Assembly (NCBI RefSeq): GCF_026625605.1
Contig: NZ_CP113054.1
Location: 496,001 to 560,000, forward strand
Reading direction: 5' to 3'
Length of the DNA: 64,000 nucleotides
Origin: Luteolibacter sp. SL250
GTDB taxonomy: Bacteria; Verrucomicrobiota; Verrucomicrobiia; Verrucomicrobiales; Akkermansiaceae
Part shown: piece after piece, positions 43,619-52,332 of the stretch
Numbering within the stretch: the first letter of the stretch is position 1
Layout: the number at the start of each line of letters is the position of its first letter
Program-made: the position numbers and the translations under genes
The notes under the pieces: model-generated
The model's input: the letters and a program-made list of their open reading frames with translations, nothing else
Told to the model about the DNA's origin: nothing
Database searches by the model: none

Positions 43619-45195
43619 CGGATTGTCTCCCATGAGGGAATGCCGATGGTTTTCAGATACGGCGCGCAGGCTGCGTCCTCCCGGTCCGTTCCCAGCGCCT
43701 GGTAGAGATGCCAGATCGGCTTCTTCCCGTGCGGGTCGCCGGGTTCGTCGGGGAATTTCCGCAGGCCGATGCGGAGTCCGTATTCGTGGCGGTTGTCGAT
43801 CCAGTTATGATATTCCCATGCCTTGATGGAGGAGAGGCCGGACAGTTTCTTCCAAGCGTAGGCCATGCCCGCAGCCTGCTCTGCCAGGACGGCGTCGGAG
43901 TAATCCTTCGAGTTGAAGCCATTCTCGGAGAGGTGGACGGGGCGGACGTTTCCATGGTGGAGCAGCCGGGGTTGCTTCATGAAGACGTCCAGCACCTCCA
44001 GATTCTTGGGGGTGATTTTGGCGGTGTCCGGGCTGTGGGTGGCCTGGTCATCCTCCCAGGTGCGGGGATTGAGCAGGGACTGGGGGTAGGGATGGTAGGC
44101 TACACCCCAGGGGAAATCTCCCTCCGCCTCACCGAAGCGGGCCAGCAGATCGAGCAAACGCTTCGAGCCATACCATTCCTTTTTCCCGGGATCCGCCCAG
44201 TGGTGCGTGAGGGAAATCAGGACGCGGGCGTTCGGATCATACTGGCGGGCGATGAGGTCCATCATCCGCATGGAGCGCAGGTAGAGATCCATGAACTCGA
44301 CGGCGGACTTTTCACCCGCGTTGGTCCACTCGTGGCCCGCATCCACCTCGTTGTGCATGATCCACTGGTGGACCCGACCGTGCGGGGTGCCTGCCTTTGA
44401 CCACCGCTCGGCCATCAGATCGAGGACTGCCCCGTAAAGGGAAATGCCGTCAGTGGAAGTGACGTTGGGCATGGCAAAGATGCCATCCTTCGTGGCGTCC
44501 GGGTGGCCCATCAGACGGACGACGTCGTTATTTTCACGCGCGGGATTTCCCACCAGCAGGATGGCGGAAACCATCACGCCGTTCTTCTCCGCCTCCGCGA
44601 AAGTCCGGTCGAGTTCGGCAAGACGGTCCTCCCGCGCATGCCAGGTCCGGCCATTCCACTGGAACGGCACCGTTCCGGGACCGGGCTGGAGCGCGACCAG
44701 CGTATCGACCTTCACGTTCACGGTGACGGAGGAAATGCCCAGCGTCTCCAGCTCCCCGGGGATGCGGCCGGCGTTCCAGCCGCCGAGGCCTTTCTTCGAT
44801 TTCAGGACGGCGGGTGGCAGGTCCGGTGCGCGGCAGGTGACCTCCTCCGCATAGCGGGCATGGGAGATGGCTTTCCCGTCCCCGACCAACTGCCAGCGGT
44901 GGGTCAGGCGGTCGCCACGGGGAACGGTCAGGCTGAACTTCCCCGGCTGGATGGTGGCGAGGATCTCCGGTGCCGTGGTGTCATCATGACGCCGTTCCAT
45001 CGGCAGGGACGCCAGGGATGCCTCCCGGTCGCTGGTGCCGGAAATGGTGATCTCCTTTTCCCCGGCGGTTACCCGCTCGATCCGGGCGGAAAATTCCGCC
45101 TCCAGATAGGCATCGAGCCGTGCTGACAGGTCCTCCGCTCCGGCAAGTGTGGCGGCGAGCGCCCAGCCGAGCGCCGCGATGGTTGGCATCCTCAT
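43615..45195 (-). CDS. DUF5722 protein (glycoside-hydrolase-like TIM barrel), secreted
   Basis: 526 residues; signal peptide about 1-20. A beta-rich head (about 30-130) precedes a TIM-barrel region with strand motifs SSVTVNVKVDTLV, VSAILLVGNP, HQWIMHNEVDAGHEW, VLISLTHHWAD, WGVAYHPYPQSLL, VHLSENGFNSKDYS and IKAWEYHNWID. Glutamates in HNEVD and LSENGF are in positions expected for an acid/base and nucleophile of clan-A glycosidases. The substrate is unknown. It diverges from a TIM-barrel sugar-enzyme gene. Confidence 0.78.
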   Translation of the reverse strand: MRMPTIAALGWALAATLAGAEDLSARLDAYLEAEFSARIERVTAGEKEITISGTSDREASLASLPMERRHDDTTAPEILATIQPGKFSLTVPRGDRLTHRWQLVGDGKAISHARYAEEVTCRAPDLPPAVLKSKKGLGGWNAGRIPGELETLGISSVTVNVKVDTLVALQPGPGTVPFQWNGRTWHAREDRLAELDRTFAEAEKNGVMVSAILLVGNPARENNDVVRLMGHPDATKDGIFAMPNVTSTDGISLYGAVLDLMAERWSKAGTPHGRVHQWIMHNEVDAGHEWTNAGEKSAVEFMDLYLRSMRMMDLIARQYDPNARVLISLTHHWADPGKKEWYGSKRLLDLLARFGEAEGDFPWGVAYHPYPQSLLNPRTWEDDQATHSPDTAKITPKNLEVLDVFMKQPRLLHHGNVRPVHLSENGFNSKDYSDAVLAEQAAGMAYAWKKLSGLSSIKAWEYHNWIDNRHEYGLRIGLRKFPDEPGDPHGKKPIWHLYQALGTDREDAACAPYLKTIGIPSWETIR

Positions 45196-45284
45196 GACGC
45201 GGCTTCCAACGGAGGCCGGTGGGCCGATATTTCACCACACTTCCCGCTTCCCCCGGGCAAAGTTCCCGATAGTTTCTCCGGACC

Positions 45285-46301
45285 ATGTCCGCGACACTTT
45301 CCCTCATTCCGAAAATCGAACTCGGCGTCGTGCCGACCCATATCAAATTCGTCGGCGGCCTGGTGCCGGATGACAAAGGTTCCTTCCCGCGCGACGAGGA
45401 CGGCGTGGTGCTGACGGTGGCCGAGATGCGCCGCCTTTGTGAAACCTCTCCGGTGAAGATTTCCTGCGTGCAGATCCCCTACTTCGCCGGTGCCCGCGCC
45501 ACCGAGGTGGACGAGCTGATCAGCGGCCTCCGTGAGCTGGACCTGGAGGTCCACCTCATCCTGATGGTCGGCGGCGCGAACCCGATGAACCCTGCGGACG
45601 AGGACGCTGTCGTCGCCCAACTGGTGCCCGCCCTGAAGGCAGCCGCCGAACACGGTGTGGCCCATGTTTCCTCCACCTCCATCGAGGAGTGGATGAGCAC
45701 CAACGAGACCCGCCGCGAAGGCGCTGACTACCAGGCCGCCATCGAGCAGAACGTGAAGGTCCACCTCCGCGCCTACAAGGAAGCGGGCTTGGCCGGCTCC
45801 GAGGTGAAGAACTGGCACATCGAGTTCCTGCGCCCGGGCGAGTTCAAGACCTTCAGCAGCATCCAGCGGGGCTGGGATTTCGTCGCCGCCGCGAACAAGG
45901 CGCTGGGCAAAAAGTTCTTCAAGCTGCTGGTCGATGCCGCCCACTGCGGCGACTCCGGCCTCAGCATCCCGGAAAACGAACAGATCATCGCCGACCTCGC
46001 CGCCGCGGATGAGCTGGGCATCTTCCATTGCTCCTGCCCGACGACACGTGGCTGCTTCTCCACCGACGACGGCTGGATCGGCGCGCTGCTCGCCGCTGCC
46101 GCGAAGACCGGCAAGCTGGAGCACGTCTTTGTCGAGTTCTTCCACCATGAGGACCCTGCGCTGGAACTTCTCCGCAACCTCGACCCCGGCCACGGCATCG
46201 ATACCCGCGACGGCCGCAGCTACACCGAGCTGACCGTCGATGGCCTGGTGCAGACCGCCCATCGCTTGAATAACTACGTGGCGCGTGGGGTGTTGAAGTA
46301 A
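45285..46301 (+). CDS. TIM-barrel sugar isomerase/epimerase-like protein
   Basis: 338 residues. Xylose-isomerase-like TIM-barrel features: VHLILMVGGANP, HVSSTSIEEWM, WHIEFLRPGEFK, FFKLLVDAAHCGDSG and IFHCSCPTTRGCFSTDDGWIG. The Glu, Asp and His residues in these strand ends could form a metal site. I cannot assign a substrate. It opens a rightward run of sugar-enzyme genes reaching 52160. Its TAA is the first part of REP-like copy C. Confidence 0.65.
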   Translation: MSATLSLIPKIELGVVPTHIKFVGGLVPDDKGSFPRDEDGVVLTVAEMRRLCETSPVKISCVQIPYFAGARATEVDELISGLRELDLEVHLILMVGGANPMNPADEDAVVAQLVPALKAAAEHGVAHVSSTSIEEWMSTNETRREGADYQAAIEQNVKVHLRAYKEAGLAGSEVKNWHIEFLRPGEFKTFSSIQRGWDFVAAANKALGKKFFKLLVDAAHCGDSGLSIPENEQIIADLAAADELGIFHCSCPTTRGCFSTDDGWIGALLAAAAKTGKLEHVFVEFFHHEDPALELLRNLDPGHGIDTRDGRSYTELTVDGLVQTAHRLNNYVARGVLK

Positions 46302-46510
46302 GGGGGAAGGACATTGCGGCAGAGCCGCCATGTCCGCTTCGCTCCCATTCCTGTCCTTCGGCGGCATAGGCAAACAAAGGAGGAGCAGCAATTCAGACTC
46401 CACGAGAGCCTGATGCGGAGTTCCTTTCTTTGTGCTCGTTGCAGCGTTGCGGGGATCTCTTTCATGACTCACCAATGCCGCCGGGGGACAGGAGTGTCCC
46501 CCCTCCTTAC
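46299..46510. repeat. REP-like copies C (plus) and B (minus), facing each other
   Basis: Copy C spans 46299-46380: AAGGACA (46307-46313) pairs with TGTCCTT (46352-46358), then CGGCGGCATAGG. Its loop is enlarged to 38 nt and holds its own hairpin, GGACATTGCGGC-AGA-GCCGCCATGTCC. Copy B spans 46464-46510 on the minus strand: GGGGGACA-CTCC-TGTCCCCC, then CGGCGGCATTGG. Both relate to copy A after lysS. About 85 bp of unique sequence separates C and B. Confidence 0.75.
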
Positions 46511-46557
46511 TATCTTGATGCTTGAAACCCGCCGGGGAACTCCGAAGTCTCCCCACC

Positions 46558-47649
46558 ATGGAAAGAATTCACGGTGCCGCATCCTATGTGTTGAAGTCGG
46601 ACTTGGTGGAGGTGGCGGTCACGGGGGATGGCGGTCATCTCGCTCCGGTGAGCTTCAGATTGGGCGATCGTGTGGTGTCCCCGTATGCGCTGGCGCCGTG
46701 GCTGCCGGATGAGGTGGACCAGGACCTGCCCGTGCTGCTGAAGAACCTGCGCGGCGATTTCCTTTGCCTGCCCTTCGGCCCGCAGGAAGGCGGCCAGCCC
46801 CACGGTGAGACGGCGAATTTCCCGTGGGAAGTACTGGAAAAAACCGACGACACCCTGCTCCTCCACATCGATGCCGGGGACATCGGCGCTTGTGTGAAGA
46901 AAGCCATCACGCTCAAGCCCGGCCACACTGCCCTCTACATCGACCACCGGATCAAGGGCCTGGAGGGGGATTTCAACTATGGCAACCATCCCGTCCTCGA
47001 CCTGTCCGGCGTGAAGGGCCGCGTGACCGTCAGTCCCTTCCGCTGGGCGTCCGTCTATCCGCCCTATTTCTCCGATCCGAAGGACGGCGCGAGCCAGGCG
47101 CTGCGGCGCAACGCCACCTTCACGGACCTGAAGCACGTTCCGCTGCAGAACGGCCAGACCACGGACCTGACCCACTACCCGGCCCGTGCCGGAAATGATG
47201 ATCTGGTGATGATGGTCAGCGTGCCCGCGACGGTGGAGCAACCATTCGCCTGGTCCGCCGTGGTGTTCGACGGCTACGTCTGGTTCCAGCTCAAGAATCC
47301 CGCGGATTTCCCCGCCACCCTGTTCTGGCTGTCGAACGGCGGTCGCTCCGCCGCTCCGTGGAACAGCCGCTACACCGGCAGGCTGGGCGTGGAGGAGGTC
47401 TGCTCGCATTTCTGCGATGGCGTGGATGCGTCACGCCAGGATCTGCTCAAGGAGCACGGCATCCCCACCACCCGGCATTTCTCGAAGGACGAAAAGGTTT
47501 CACTGCGGATCATCCAAGGCGTCGCGGCGGTGCCGGAGGGCTTCGGAGCCGTGGCGGAGATCGTTCCTGCTGGAGATGGCACCATTTCCGTCATTGGGGA
47601 GCATGGCCATACCGTCACCGCTGTGGTAGATTGGAAATTCGTGCTCTGA
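46558..47649 (+). CDS. Aldose 1-epimerase-like (galactose mutarotase-fold) protein
   Basis: 363 residues from the ATG at 46558. The sequence is mostly beta and includes WLPDEVDQDLPVLLKNLRGDFLCLPFG, HPVLDLSG, FRWASVYPPYF and AWSAVVFDGYVWFQLKN, a pattern of the mutarotase superfamily. Catalytic His/Glu could not be placed with confidence. Its position in the sugar-enzyme run suggests action on a carbohydrate ring form. No signal peptide, so cytoplasmic. Confidence 0.55.
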   Translation: MERIHGAASYVLKSDLVEVAVTGDGGHLAPVSFRLGDRVVSPYALAPWLPDEVDQDLPVLLKNLRGDFLCLPFGPQEGGQPHGETANFPWEVLEKTDDTLLLHIDAGDIGACVKKAITLKPGHTALYIDHRIKGLEGDFNYGNHPVLDLSGVKGRVTVSPFRWASVYPPYFSDPKDGASQALRRNATFTDLKHVPLQNGQTTDLTHYPARAGNDDLVMMVSVPATVEQPFAWSAVVFDGYVWFQLKNPADFPATLFWLSNGGRSAAPWNSRYTGRLGVEEVCSHFCDGVDASRQDLLKEHGIPTTRHFSKDEKVSLRIIQGVAAVPEGFGAVAEIVPAGDGTISVIGEHGHTVTAVVDWKFVL

Positions 47650-47664
47650 CGGTATTTAGAAAAA

Positions 47665-47698
47665 GTCAGACAATTCTTGAAAAAAATCTGACGAATTG
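47665..47698 (+). promoter_or_regulatory. Interleaved inverted repeats before vapBC
   Basis: GTCAGA (47665-47670) pairs with TCTGAC (47687-47692), and CAATTC (47671-47676) pairs with GAATTG (47693-47698), each with 16 bp between arms. They lie just before the antitoxin start (47711) in AT-rich sequence, the place expected for the VapBC autoregulatory operator. Confidence 0.5.
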
Positions 47699-47710
47699 GA
47701 TATTGGAAGC

Positions 47711-47950
47711 ATGAAAATCAGCGTCGATCTGTCCGAGGAGGAGCTGGAGGAAATAAGCCGGGTTACTGGCCTGTCCAAGAAAGGTCCTGCCATCCGCAAG
47801 CTGGTGGTGGACGCCCTGCAGCTTCGTCGTCGCGCGGAGATCTCGGCCAAGTTCCTATCCGGCGAATATTCCACAGGGCTGGAAGGCTACGAAGAAGCGA
47901 AAGCCTCCGACCGGTCGGAAGCATCTGACTTTGCCGCCCTATGGCACTGA
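47711..47950 (+). CDS. VapB-type antitoxin
   Basis: 79 residues from the ATG at 47711, with GGAAG just before it. MKISVDLSEEELEEISRVTGLSKKGPAIRKLVVDAL is a ribbon-helix-helix-like DNA-binding start, recognisable in KISVDLSEEELEEI; the tail (about 45-79) should wrap the toxin. It overlaps the PIN-domain gene by 10 bp, the standard arrangement. Confidence 0.82.
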   Translation: MKISVDLSEEELEEISRVTGLSKKGPAIRKLVVDALQLRRRAEISAKFLSGEYSTGLEGYEEAKASDRSEASDFAALWH

Positions 47951-48348
47951 TCCTCGACTCCTCATTGTGGGTTGATTTCACCCGGAGAAAATCACCCGCT
48001 GCCCTAAAGGCGAAGATCCATCCATGGATCATGGATCACCGCGCGACTCTCTGCGAGATGGTCGCGTTCGAGGTGCTGCGACACGCCACGATCGCCGAAC
48101 GTGGTCCGCTCACGGCTCAGTTTTCCACTCTCCCGTTGCTGGCGACTCCGCCTACCCTCTGGCGGGATGCCGCAAAACTGGGCCAGGCTTGCCGGGACAA
48201 GGGAACCAACGCGGGCTCGATGGATCTCCTCATCGCCGCCATCGCCCTGCACCACCGTGCGGAGCTGGTGACATTCGATGCGGACTATCACGCGATCTCC
48301 GCTGTTTCAGGGTTGAAGATCACGGTTCTCAGCAGGGCGATACCCTGA
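47941..48348 (+). CDS. VapC-type PIN-domain toxin (ribonuclease)
   Basis: 135 residues. The PIN acidic residues are in place: Asp in LILDSSLWVDF, Glu in EMVAFEVLR, Asp in GSMDLLIAAIA and Asp in VTFDADYHAI. These bind Mg2+ for RNA cleavage, in VapC often of tRNA. It is held inactive by the preceding antitoxin. The module lies between sugar-enzyme genes on the same strand with no functional link, suggesting insertion. Confidence 0.88.
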   Translation: MALILDSSLWVDFTRRKSPAALKAKIHPWIMDHRATLCEMVAFEVLRHATIAERGPLTAQFSTLPLLATPPTLWRDAAKLGQACRDKGTNAGSMDLLIAAIALHHRAELVTFDADYHAISAVSGLKITVLSRAIP

Positions 48349-48474
48349 TCAGATCCGAGAATGAGGGCCCCGATCCTTTCCACTCGCGAGAAAACGGCTT
48401 GCCTCCGCCGGTCCATCCGCTGAAATACAGAAATACACGAAAAAAACCACGTTTTCCCACATTATCCAAAATCC

Positions 48475-49737
48475 ATGAGCCATCCGCGCACCACCGAAGA
48501 CCTGACGACCACTTCGTCGAATCTCAAGGCCCTCATCGACGGGCATCTCGAAGACACCGGCGGCCTGCTCCGCCTTTCGCCGAACTGGGTTCCCCGTTCC
48601 TTCCTCCAGCCGGGCCGCCGCATCAAGCTGCACCCGGACGACACCTACGCCTATGGCCTGAGCCGTGGCGGCATTGACGAGCGCTGGTTCGGCTCCACCA
48701 CGGAGACCGCCAACGAAGGCCGCGACGGTGACGAGGGCCTGTCCTACGTCGTCGTGGGCAAGCAGCGCTTCACCCTGCGCGACGCCATCGCGGAGTCCGG
48801 CGCGGGCATCATCGGCAGCGCGCTGTGGGACAAGTATTCCAAGTGGCCGGTCTATTCGAAGTTCTTCGACAACATGGGGCCGATCCCGCACCACATGCAC
48901 CAGAGCTCGGAGCAAGCCGCTCTGGTCGGTCAGGAAGGGAAGCCGGAGTCCTACTACTTCCCGCCGCAGCACAACAACGTCGGCAACAATTTCCCCTACA
49001 CCTTCATGGGCTTCGAGCCCGGCACCACCCGCCAGCAGGTCTATGACTGCATCAAAAACTGGCACAAGGGTGACAACAAGATCCTCGCCCTGTCGAAGGC
49101 CTACAAGCTGGAGCCCGGCACCGGCTGGCTCATCGACCCGTGCATCCTCCACGCCCCGGGTTCCCTCTGCACCTATGAACCGCAGTGGGGTTCCGACGTG
49201 TTCGGCATGTACCAGAACCTCGTCGAAGGCCGCGAGGTGCCATGGTCCCTCCTCGTGAAGGACATGCCAGCGGACAAGCACCAGGACATCGACTTCATCA
49301 TCGACCAGCTCGACTGGGAGAAGAACGTGGACCCGAACTTCAAGGACAACCACTACCTCGAACCCGTCACCTCCGAGAAGGGCGAAGGCTACCACGACAA
49401 GTGGATCGTCTATGGCAAGGTGGACGGCTTCCAGTACTTCACCGCGAAGGAACTCACCGTCGAGCCGGGCCACAGCGCCACTATCAAGGACAACGGCGCG
49501 TCCTCGTCCATCGTCGTGCAGGGCGAAGGCTACGCCAACAAGCTGCGCCTCACCTGCCCGAAACTGCTCCGCTTCACCGAGCTTTCCCAGGACGAGTTCT
49601 TCGCCACCGAGGAAGCCTCCAAGGCGGGCATCACCTACAAGAACACCTCCGACACCGAGCCGCTGGTCATCCTGCGCTACTTCGGACCGGAAGTGAACCC
49701 GGACGCCCCGGCGATGGGTGCCTACAAGAACAAGTAA
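48475..49737 (+). CDS. Cupin-type sugar isomerase-like protein (class I phosphomannose-isomerase related)
   Basis: 420 residues, no signal peptide. Metal-site candidates follow the class I phosphomannose isomerase order: HHMHQSSEQA (His-x-His and Glu) and LIDPCILHAPGSLC (His). Jelly-roll strands surround them (FTAKELTVEPGHSATIKDNG, SSIVVQGEGYANKL). Substrate unknown; the neighbours suggest an isomerisation in a sugar pathway. A 126-bp AT-rich gap after vapC probably holds its promoter. Confidence 0.62.
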   Translation: MSHPRTTEDLTTTSSNLKALIDGHLEDTGGLLRLSPNWVPRSFLQPGRRIKLHPDDTYAYGLSRGGIDERWFGSTTETANEGRDGDEGLSYVVVGKQRFTLRDAIAESGAGIIGSALWDKYSKWPVYSKFFDNMGPIPHHMHQSSEQAALVGQEGKPESYYFPPQHNNVGNNFPYTFMGFEPGTTRQQVYDCIKNWHKGDNKILALSKAYKLEPGTGWLIDPCILHAPGSLCTYEPQWGSDVFGMYQNLVEGREVPWSLLVKDMPADKHQDIDFIIDQLDWEKNVDPNFKDNHYLEPVTSEKGEGYHDKWIVYGKVDGFQYFTAKELTVEPGHSATIKDNGASSSIVVQGEGYANKLRLTCPKLLRFTELSQDEFFATEEASKAGITYKNTSDTEPLVILRYFGPEVNPDAPAMGAYKNK

Positions 49738-49740
49738 GTC

Positions 49741-49911
49741 ATGCAACCGCGCAGGAAGGCCGTTGTACATCTGTTAGGCGGAATTGCCCTCATCGTCGCT
49801 GGAGTCATCCTGACCGTGATGAAGATGGGACCATTTCCGCTGGCGCTCGTCTTCCCCGGCATCCCGCTGTTCTTCCTGGGCCTCGCATCTTTGAAAACTC
49901 CACAAAACTGA
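49741..49911 (+). CDS. Small two-helix membrane protein
   Basis: 56 residues: a basic start MQPRRKAV, a helix [17 protein letters not shown], a short loop MGP and a second helix [19 protein letters not shown]. It begins 3 bp after the cupin gene stop and ends 13 bp before the next isomerase-like gene, so it fits in the operon. No homologue is recognised. Confidence 0.6.
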   Translation: MQPRRKAVVHLLGGIALIVAGVILTVMKMGPFPLALVFPGIPLFFLGLASLKTPQN

Positions 49912-49924
49912 ACCCCTTGATTTC

Positions 49925-50926
49925 ATGAAACTCCATAACGCCATGTGGCCCGGCCTTGTCGGGAAAGAACCCGGCACCGACCACCCGCCGATCCCGCTCG
50001 ACCGCATGATCGAGCTGACCGTCAACGCGTCCGTCAACGGCCGCAAGTTCGACGGCATCGACTTGTTCCTGTTCCACCCGCACACCGACCCGGACATTTC
50101 GGAAAGCGACCTGCGCGCCATGGCGGACAAGATCGCCGCCGCCGGACTGAGCGTTGGCTCGCTGGTGGCTCCGGTCTGGCCCGGCACCGTCGGTGGCAGC
50201 GCCTTTGGCTCCGCGGAGGACCGGAAGAACTTCGTTCTCGCCATCGAGAAAGCCTGCCGCATCGCGAAGATCCTCAATGACCATGGCGTTCGGAAGTCCG
50301 GCGTGCTCCGGATCGACACCGCCGGCGGAGTGGATGCTTTCCTGGAAGACCCTGCGGGCAACACGAAGAAGATCGCCGAGACCTTCCGTGAGGCGGGCAA
50401 GATCGCCCAACAGAACGGCGAGCGTCTCGCCGCTGAGGGTGAGATCTGCTGGGGCGGCATGCACTCGTGGAAAGCGATGCTGGATACCCTGGAGGCCACC
50501 GGCATGCCGGAGGTTGTCGGCTTCCAGGCGGACCTCGCCCACACCTACCTCTACCTCATGGGCTACAACGCCCCGGAGGCCGCGCTGCTCCAGCCCGGCT
50601 ACACCGACGAGGAGTTCTGGCCGGCCTACAAGACGCTGACCGACGCGCTGCGCCCGTGGACCATCGACTTCCACGTCGCCCAGAACGACGGAACCGTCCA
50701 TGGCACCGGCTCCCACGACAAGACCGGCCGCCACTGCCCGGCGGACGATCCGAACGGCAAGCTGGATATCGCGAAGGCCTCCGCCTACTGGCTCAAGGAC
50801 GCGGACAAGCGCGGCATCAAGCACATCTGCTGGGATGGCTGCATGTTCCCGAACGAGACGCTCGAGAAGCAGGAAACCTGGAACACCATCCTTGGCGCGA
50901 TGATCAAGGTGGACGAAGCCATCTGA
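49925..50926 (+). CDS. Sugar phosphate isomerase/epimerase-like TIM-barrel protein
   Basis: 333 residues. TIM-barrel strands with likely metal ligands: [56 protein letters not shown] (Glu), [14 protein letters not shown] (Asp, His), [25 protein letters not shown] (His, split here as DFHVAQND). The family includes epimerases, isomerases and 3-keto-sugar enzymes that act with Gfo/Idh/MocA dehydrogenases. One follows directly, 82 bp downstream. Substrate unknown. Confidence 0.75.
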   Translation: MKLHNAMWPGLVGKEPGTDHPPIPLDRMIELTVNASVNGRKFDGIDLFLFHPHTDPDISESDLRAMADKIAAAGLSVGSLVAPVWPGTVGGSAFGSAEDRKNFVLAIEKACRIAKILNDHGVRKSGVLRIDTAGGVDAFLEDPAGNTKKIAETFREAGKIAQQNGERLAAEGEICWGGMHSWKAMLDTLEATGMPEVVGFQADLAHTYLYLMGYNAPEAALLQPGYTDEEFWPAYKTLTDALRPWTIDFHVAQNDGTVHGTGSHDKTGRHCPADDPNGKLDIAKASAYWLKDADKRGIKHICWDGCMFPNETLEKQETWNTILGAMIKVDEAI

Positions 50927-50932
50927 TCTTAC

Positions 50933-50998
50933 GGAGCGCGGACTTCAGTCCGCCTCTTCCCTTCCTCAACCGAACAAGCGGACTGAAGTCCGCGCTCC
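50933..50998. repeat. Perfect inverted repeat, REP-like
   Basis: The 21-nt arms at 50933-50953 and 50978-50998 are exact complements, separated by 24 nt. Each arm also contains its own small dyad (GCGGACT-TC-AGTCCGC on the left). It lies between the isomerase-like gene and the dehydrogenase gene within the run and could pause or protect the transcript. It has no T-tract. Confidence 0.85.
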
Positions 50999-51008
50999 AT
51001 CCATTCCA

Positions 51009-52160
51009 ATGTCCAAAAAAGAAATCCGCATCGGCCTCATCGGCTACGGCTTCATGGGCCGCACCCATTCGAACGCCTACTCCCAGCTCTCCCATTTCTT
51101 CGATACCGAGCACGTGCCGGTCCGCCAGGCGGTCTGCGGCCGTGACGAGGCGAAGGTGAAGGCCTTCGCCGAAAAGTGGGGCTACGCTTCCTACGAAACC
51201 GACTGGCGCGAGCTGGTGAAGCGTGAAGACATCGACGCCGTCGATATCTGCACGCCGAACGACTCCCACGCCGAGATCGCGCTCGAGTGCATCAGGCACG
51301 GCAAGATGATCCTCTGTGAAAAGCCGCTCGCGCTCGACGGTCCGCAGGGTGAGAAGATGGTCGAAGCCGTTGAGGCCGCCGGCCTGCCGAACCTCGTCTG
51401 GTACAACTACCGCTTCCTGCCTGCCGTCACGCTGGCGAAGAACATCGTGGATGCCGGGGAACTCGGCCGCGTGTTCCACTACCGCGCGAACTTCCTCCAG
51501 GACTGGACCATTTCCGAAGAACTGCCGCAGGGTGGTGCCGGACTCTGGCGTCTGGATGCGGCGGCCGCAGGTTCCGGCGTGACCGGCGACCTGCTCGCCC
51601 ACTGCATCGACACCGCGCGCTGGATCAACGGCGACATCGTCTCCGTGTCCGCGATGACGGAGACTTTCATCAAGGAGCGCGTCCACACCGCCACCGGTGA
51701 GAAGCACCCGGTGACCATCGACGACGCGTGCGCGTTCATCGCCCGCTTCGAGAACGGCTCGCTGGCGATCTTCGAATCCACCCGCTACGCCCGTGGCCAC
51801 AAGGCGCTCTACACCTTCGAGATCAACGGTGAGAAGAAGTCGCTGGCGTGGGACCTCCACGACATGAACTACCTCTCCTACTTCGACCACGGTGTGGCCG
51901 GTGACCGCCGCGGCTGGACGAACATCCACGCCACGGACGGAGACCATCCTTATTCCGGCAACTGGTGGGTTCCTGGCCTCTGCCTGGGCTATGAGCACTC
52001 CTTCACCCATGAGCTGGCGGAGTTCTTCAAGTCGCTCGACGATCCATCCGCGGAGAAGCGCTACTCGGATTTCCGCCACGCGCTGGGCACCCAGTACGTG
52101 TGCGACGCCGTGCTTGAGTCCGCGAAGACCAAGCAGTGGGTGGACGTGAAGAAAGCCTGA
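51009..52160 (+). CDS. Gfo/Idh/MocA-family oxidoreductase
   Basis: 383 residues. The N-terminal Rossmann domain shows [18 protein letters not shown] and [31 protein letters not shown], containing the family EKP lysine. The C-terminal substrate domain has [17 protein letters not shown], with the catalytic Asp/His pair in HCIDTARW. It should oxidise or reduce a sugar or cyclitol with NAD(P). Likely works with the upstream TIM-barrel enzyme. A strong terminator follows. Confidence 0.9.
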   Translation: MSKKEIRIGLIGYGFMGRTHSNAYSQLSHFFDTEHVPVRQAVCGRDEAKVKAFAEKWGYASYETDWRELVKREDIDAVDICTPNDSHAEIALECIRHGKMILCEKPLALDGPQGEKMVEAVEAAGLPNLVWYNYRFLPAVTLAKNIVDAGELGRVFHYRANFLQDWTISEELPQGGAGLWRLDAAAAGSGVTGDLLAHCIDTARWINGDIVSVSAMTETFIKERVHTATGEKHPVTIDDACAFIARFENGSLAIFESTRYARGHKALYTFEINGEKKSLAWDLHDMNYLSYFDHGVAGDRRGWTNIHATDGDHPYSGNWWVPGLCLGYEHSFTHELAEFFKSLDDPSAEKRYSDFRHALGTQYVCDAVLESAKTKQWVDVKKA

Positions 52161-52186
52161 GGCGTTCTTTCCGACCTGTCTTCATG

Positions 52187-52220
52187 GCCCCGGCCCGGTT
52201 TTTCCGGCCCGGGGCTTTTT
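52187..52220 (+). terminator. Terminator of the sugar-enzyme run
   Basis: GCCCCGG-C-CCGG pairs with CCGG-C-CCGGGGC (one C-C mismatch) around TTTTT and is followed by five T residues. Confidence 0.88.
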
Positions 52221-52236
52221 CCGTTTTACCGATCCC

Positions 52237-52250
52237 GGAAAACGCTTACC
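52237..52250 (+). promoter_or_regulatory. LacI/GalR-type operator candidate before GH16
   Basis: GGAAAACGCTTACC fits TGNAANCGNTTNCA at all but the outermost positions, 83 bp before the GH16 start. LacI-family regulators commonly control glycan genes. No such regulator is in the window. Confidence 0.4.
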
Positions 52251-52332
52251 GGTTTAGGATCGACGTAATCTGATGAAATTTCATATCGGTTGATATCCAA
52301 TCTGCCCTTTCAGATTGAAAACCCTACATGCC

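Noticed and set aside
47711..48348. vapBC as evidence of a larger mobile element
   Set aside because: No integrase, transposase, direct repeats or tRNA target is visible around it.
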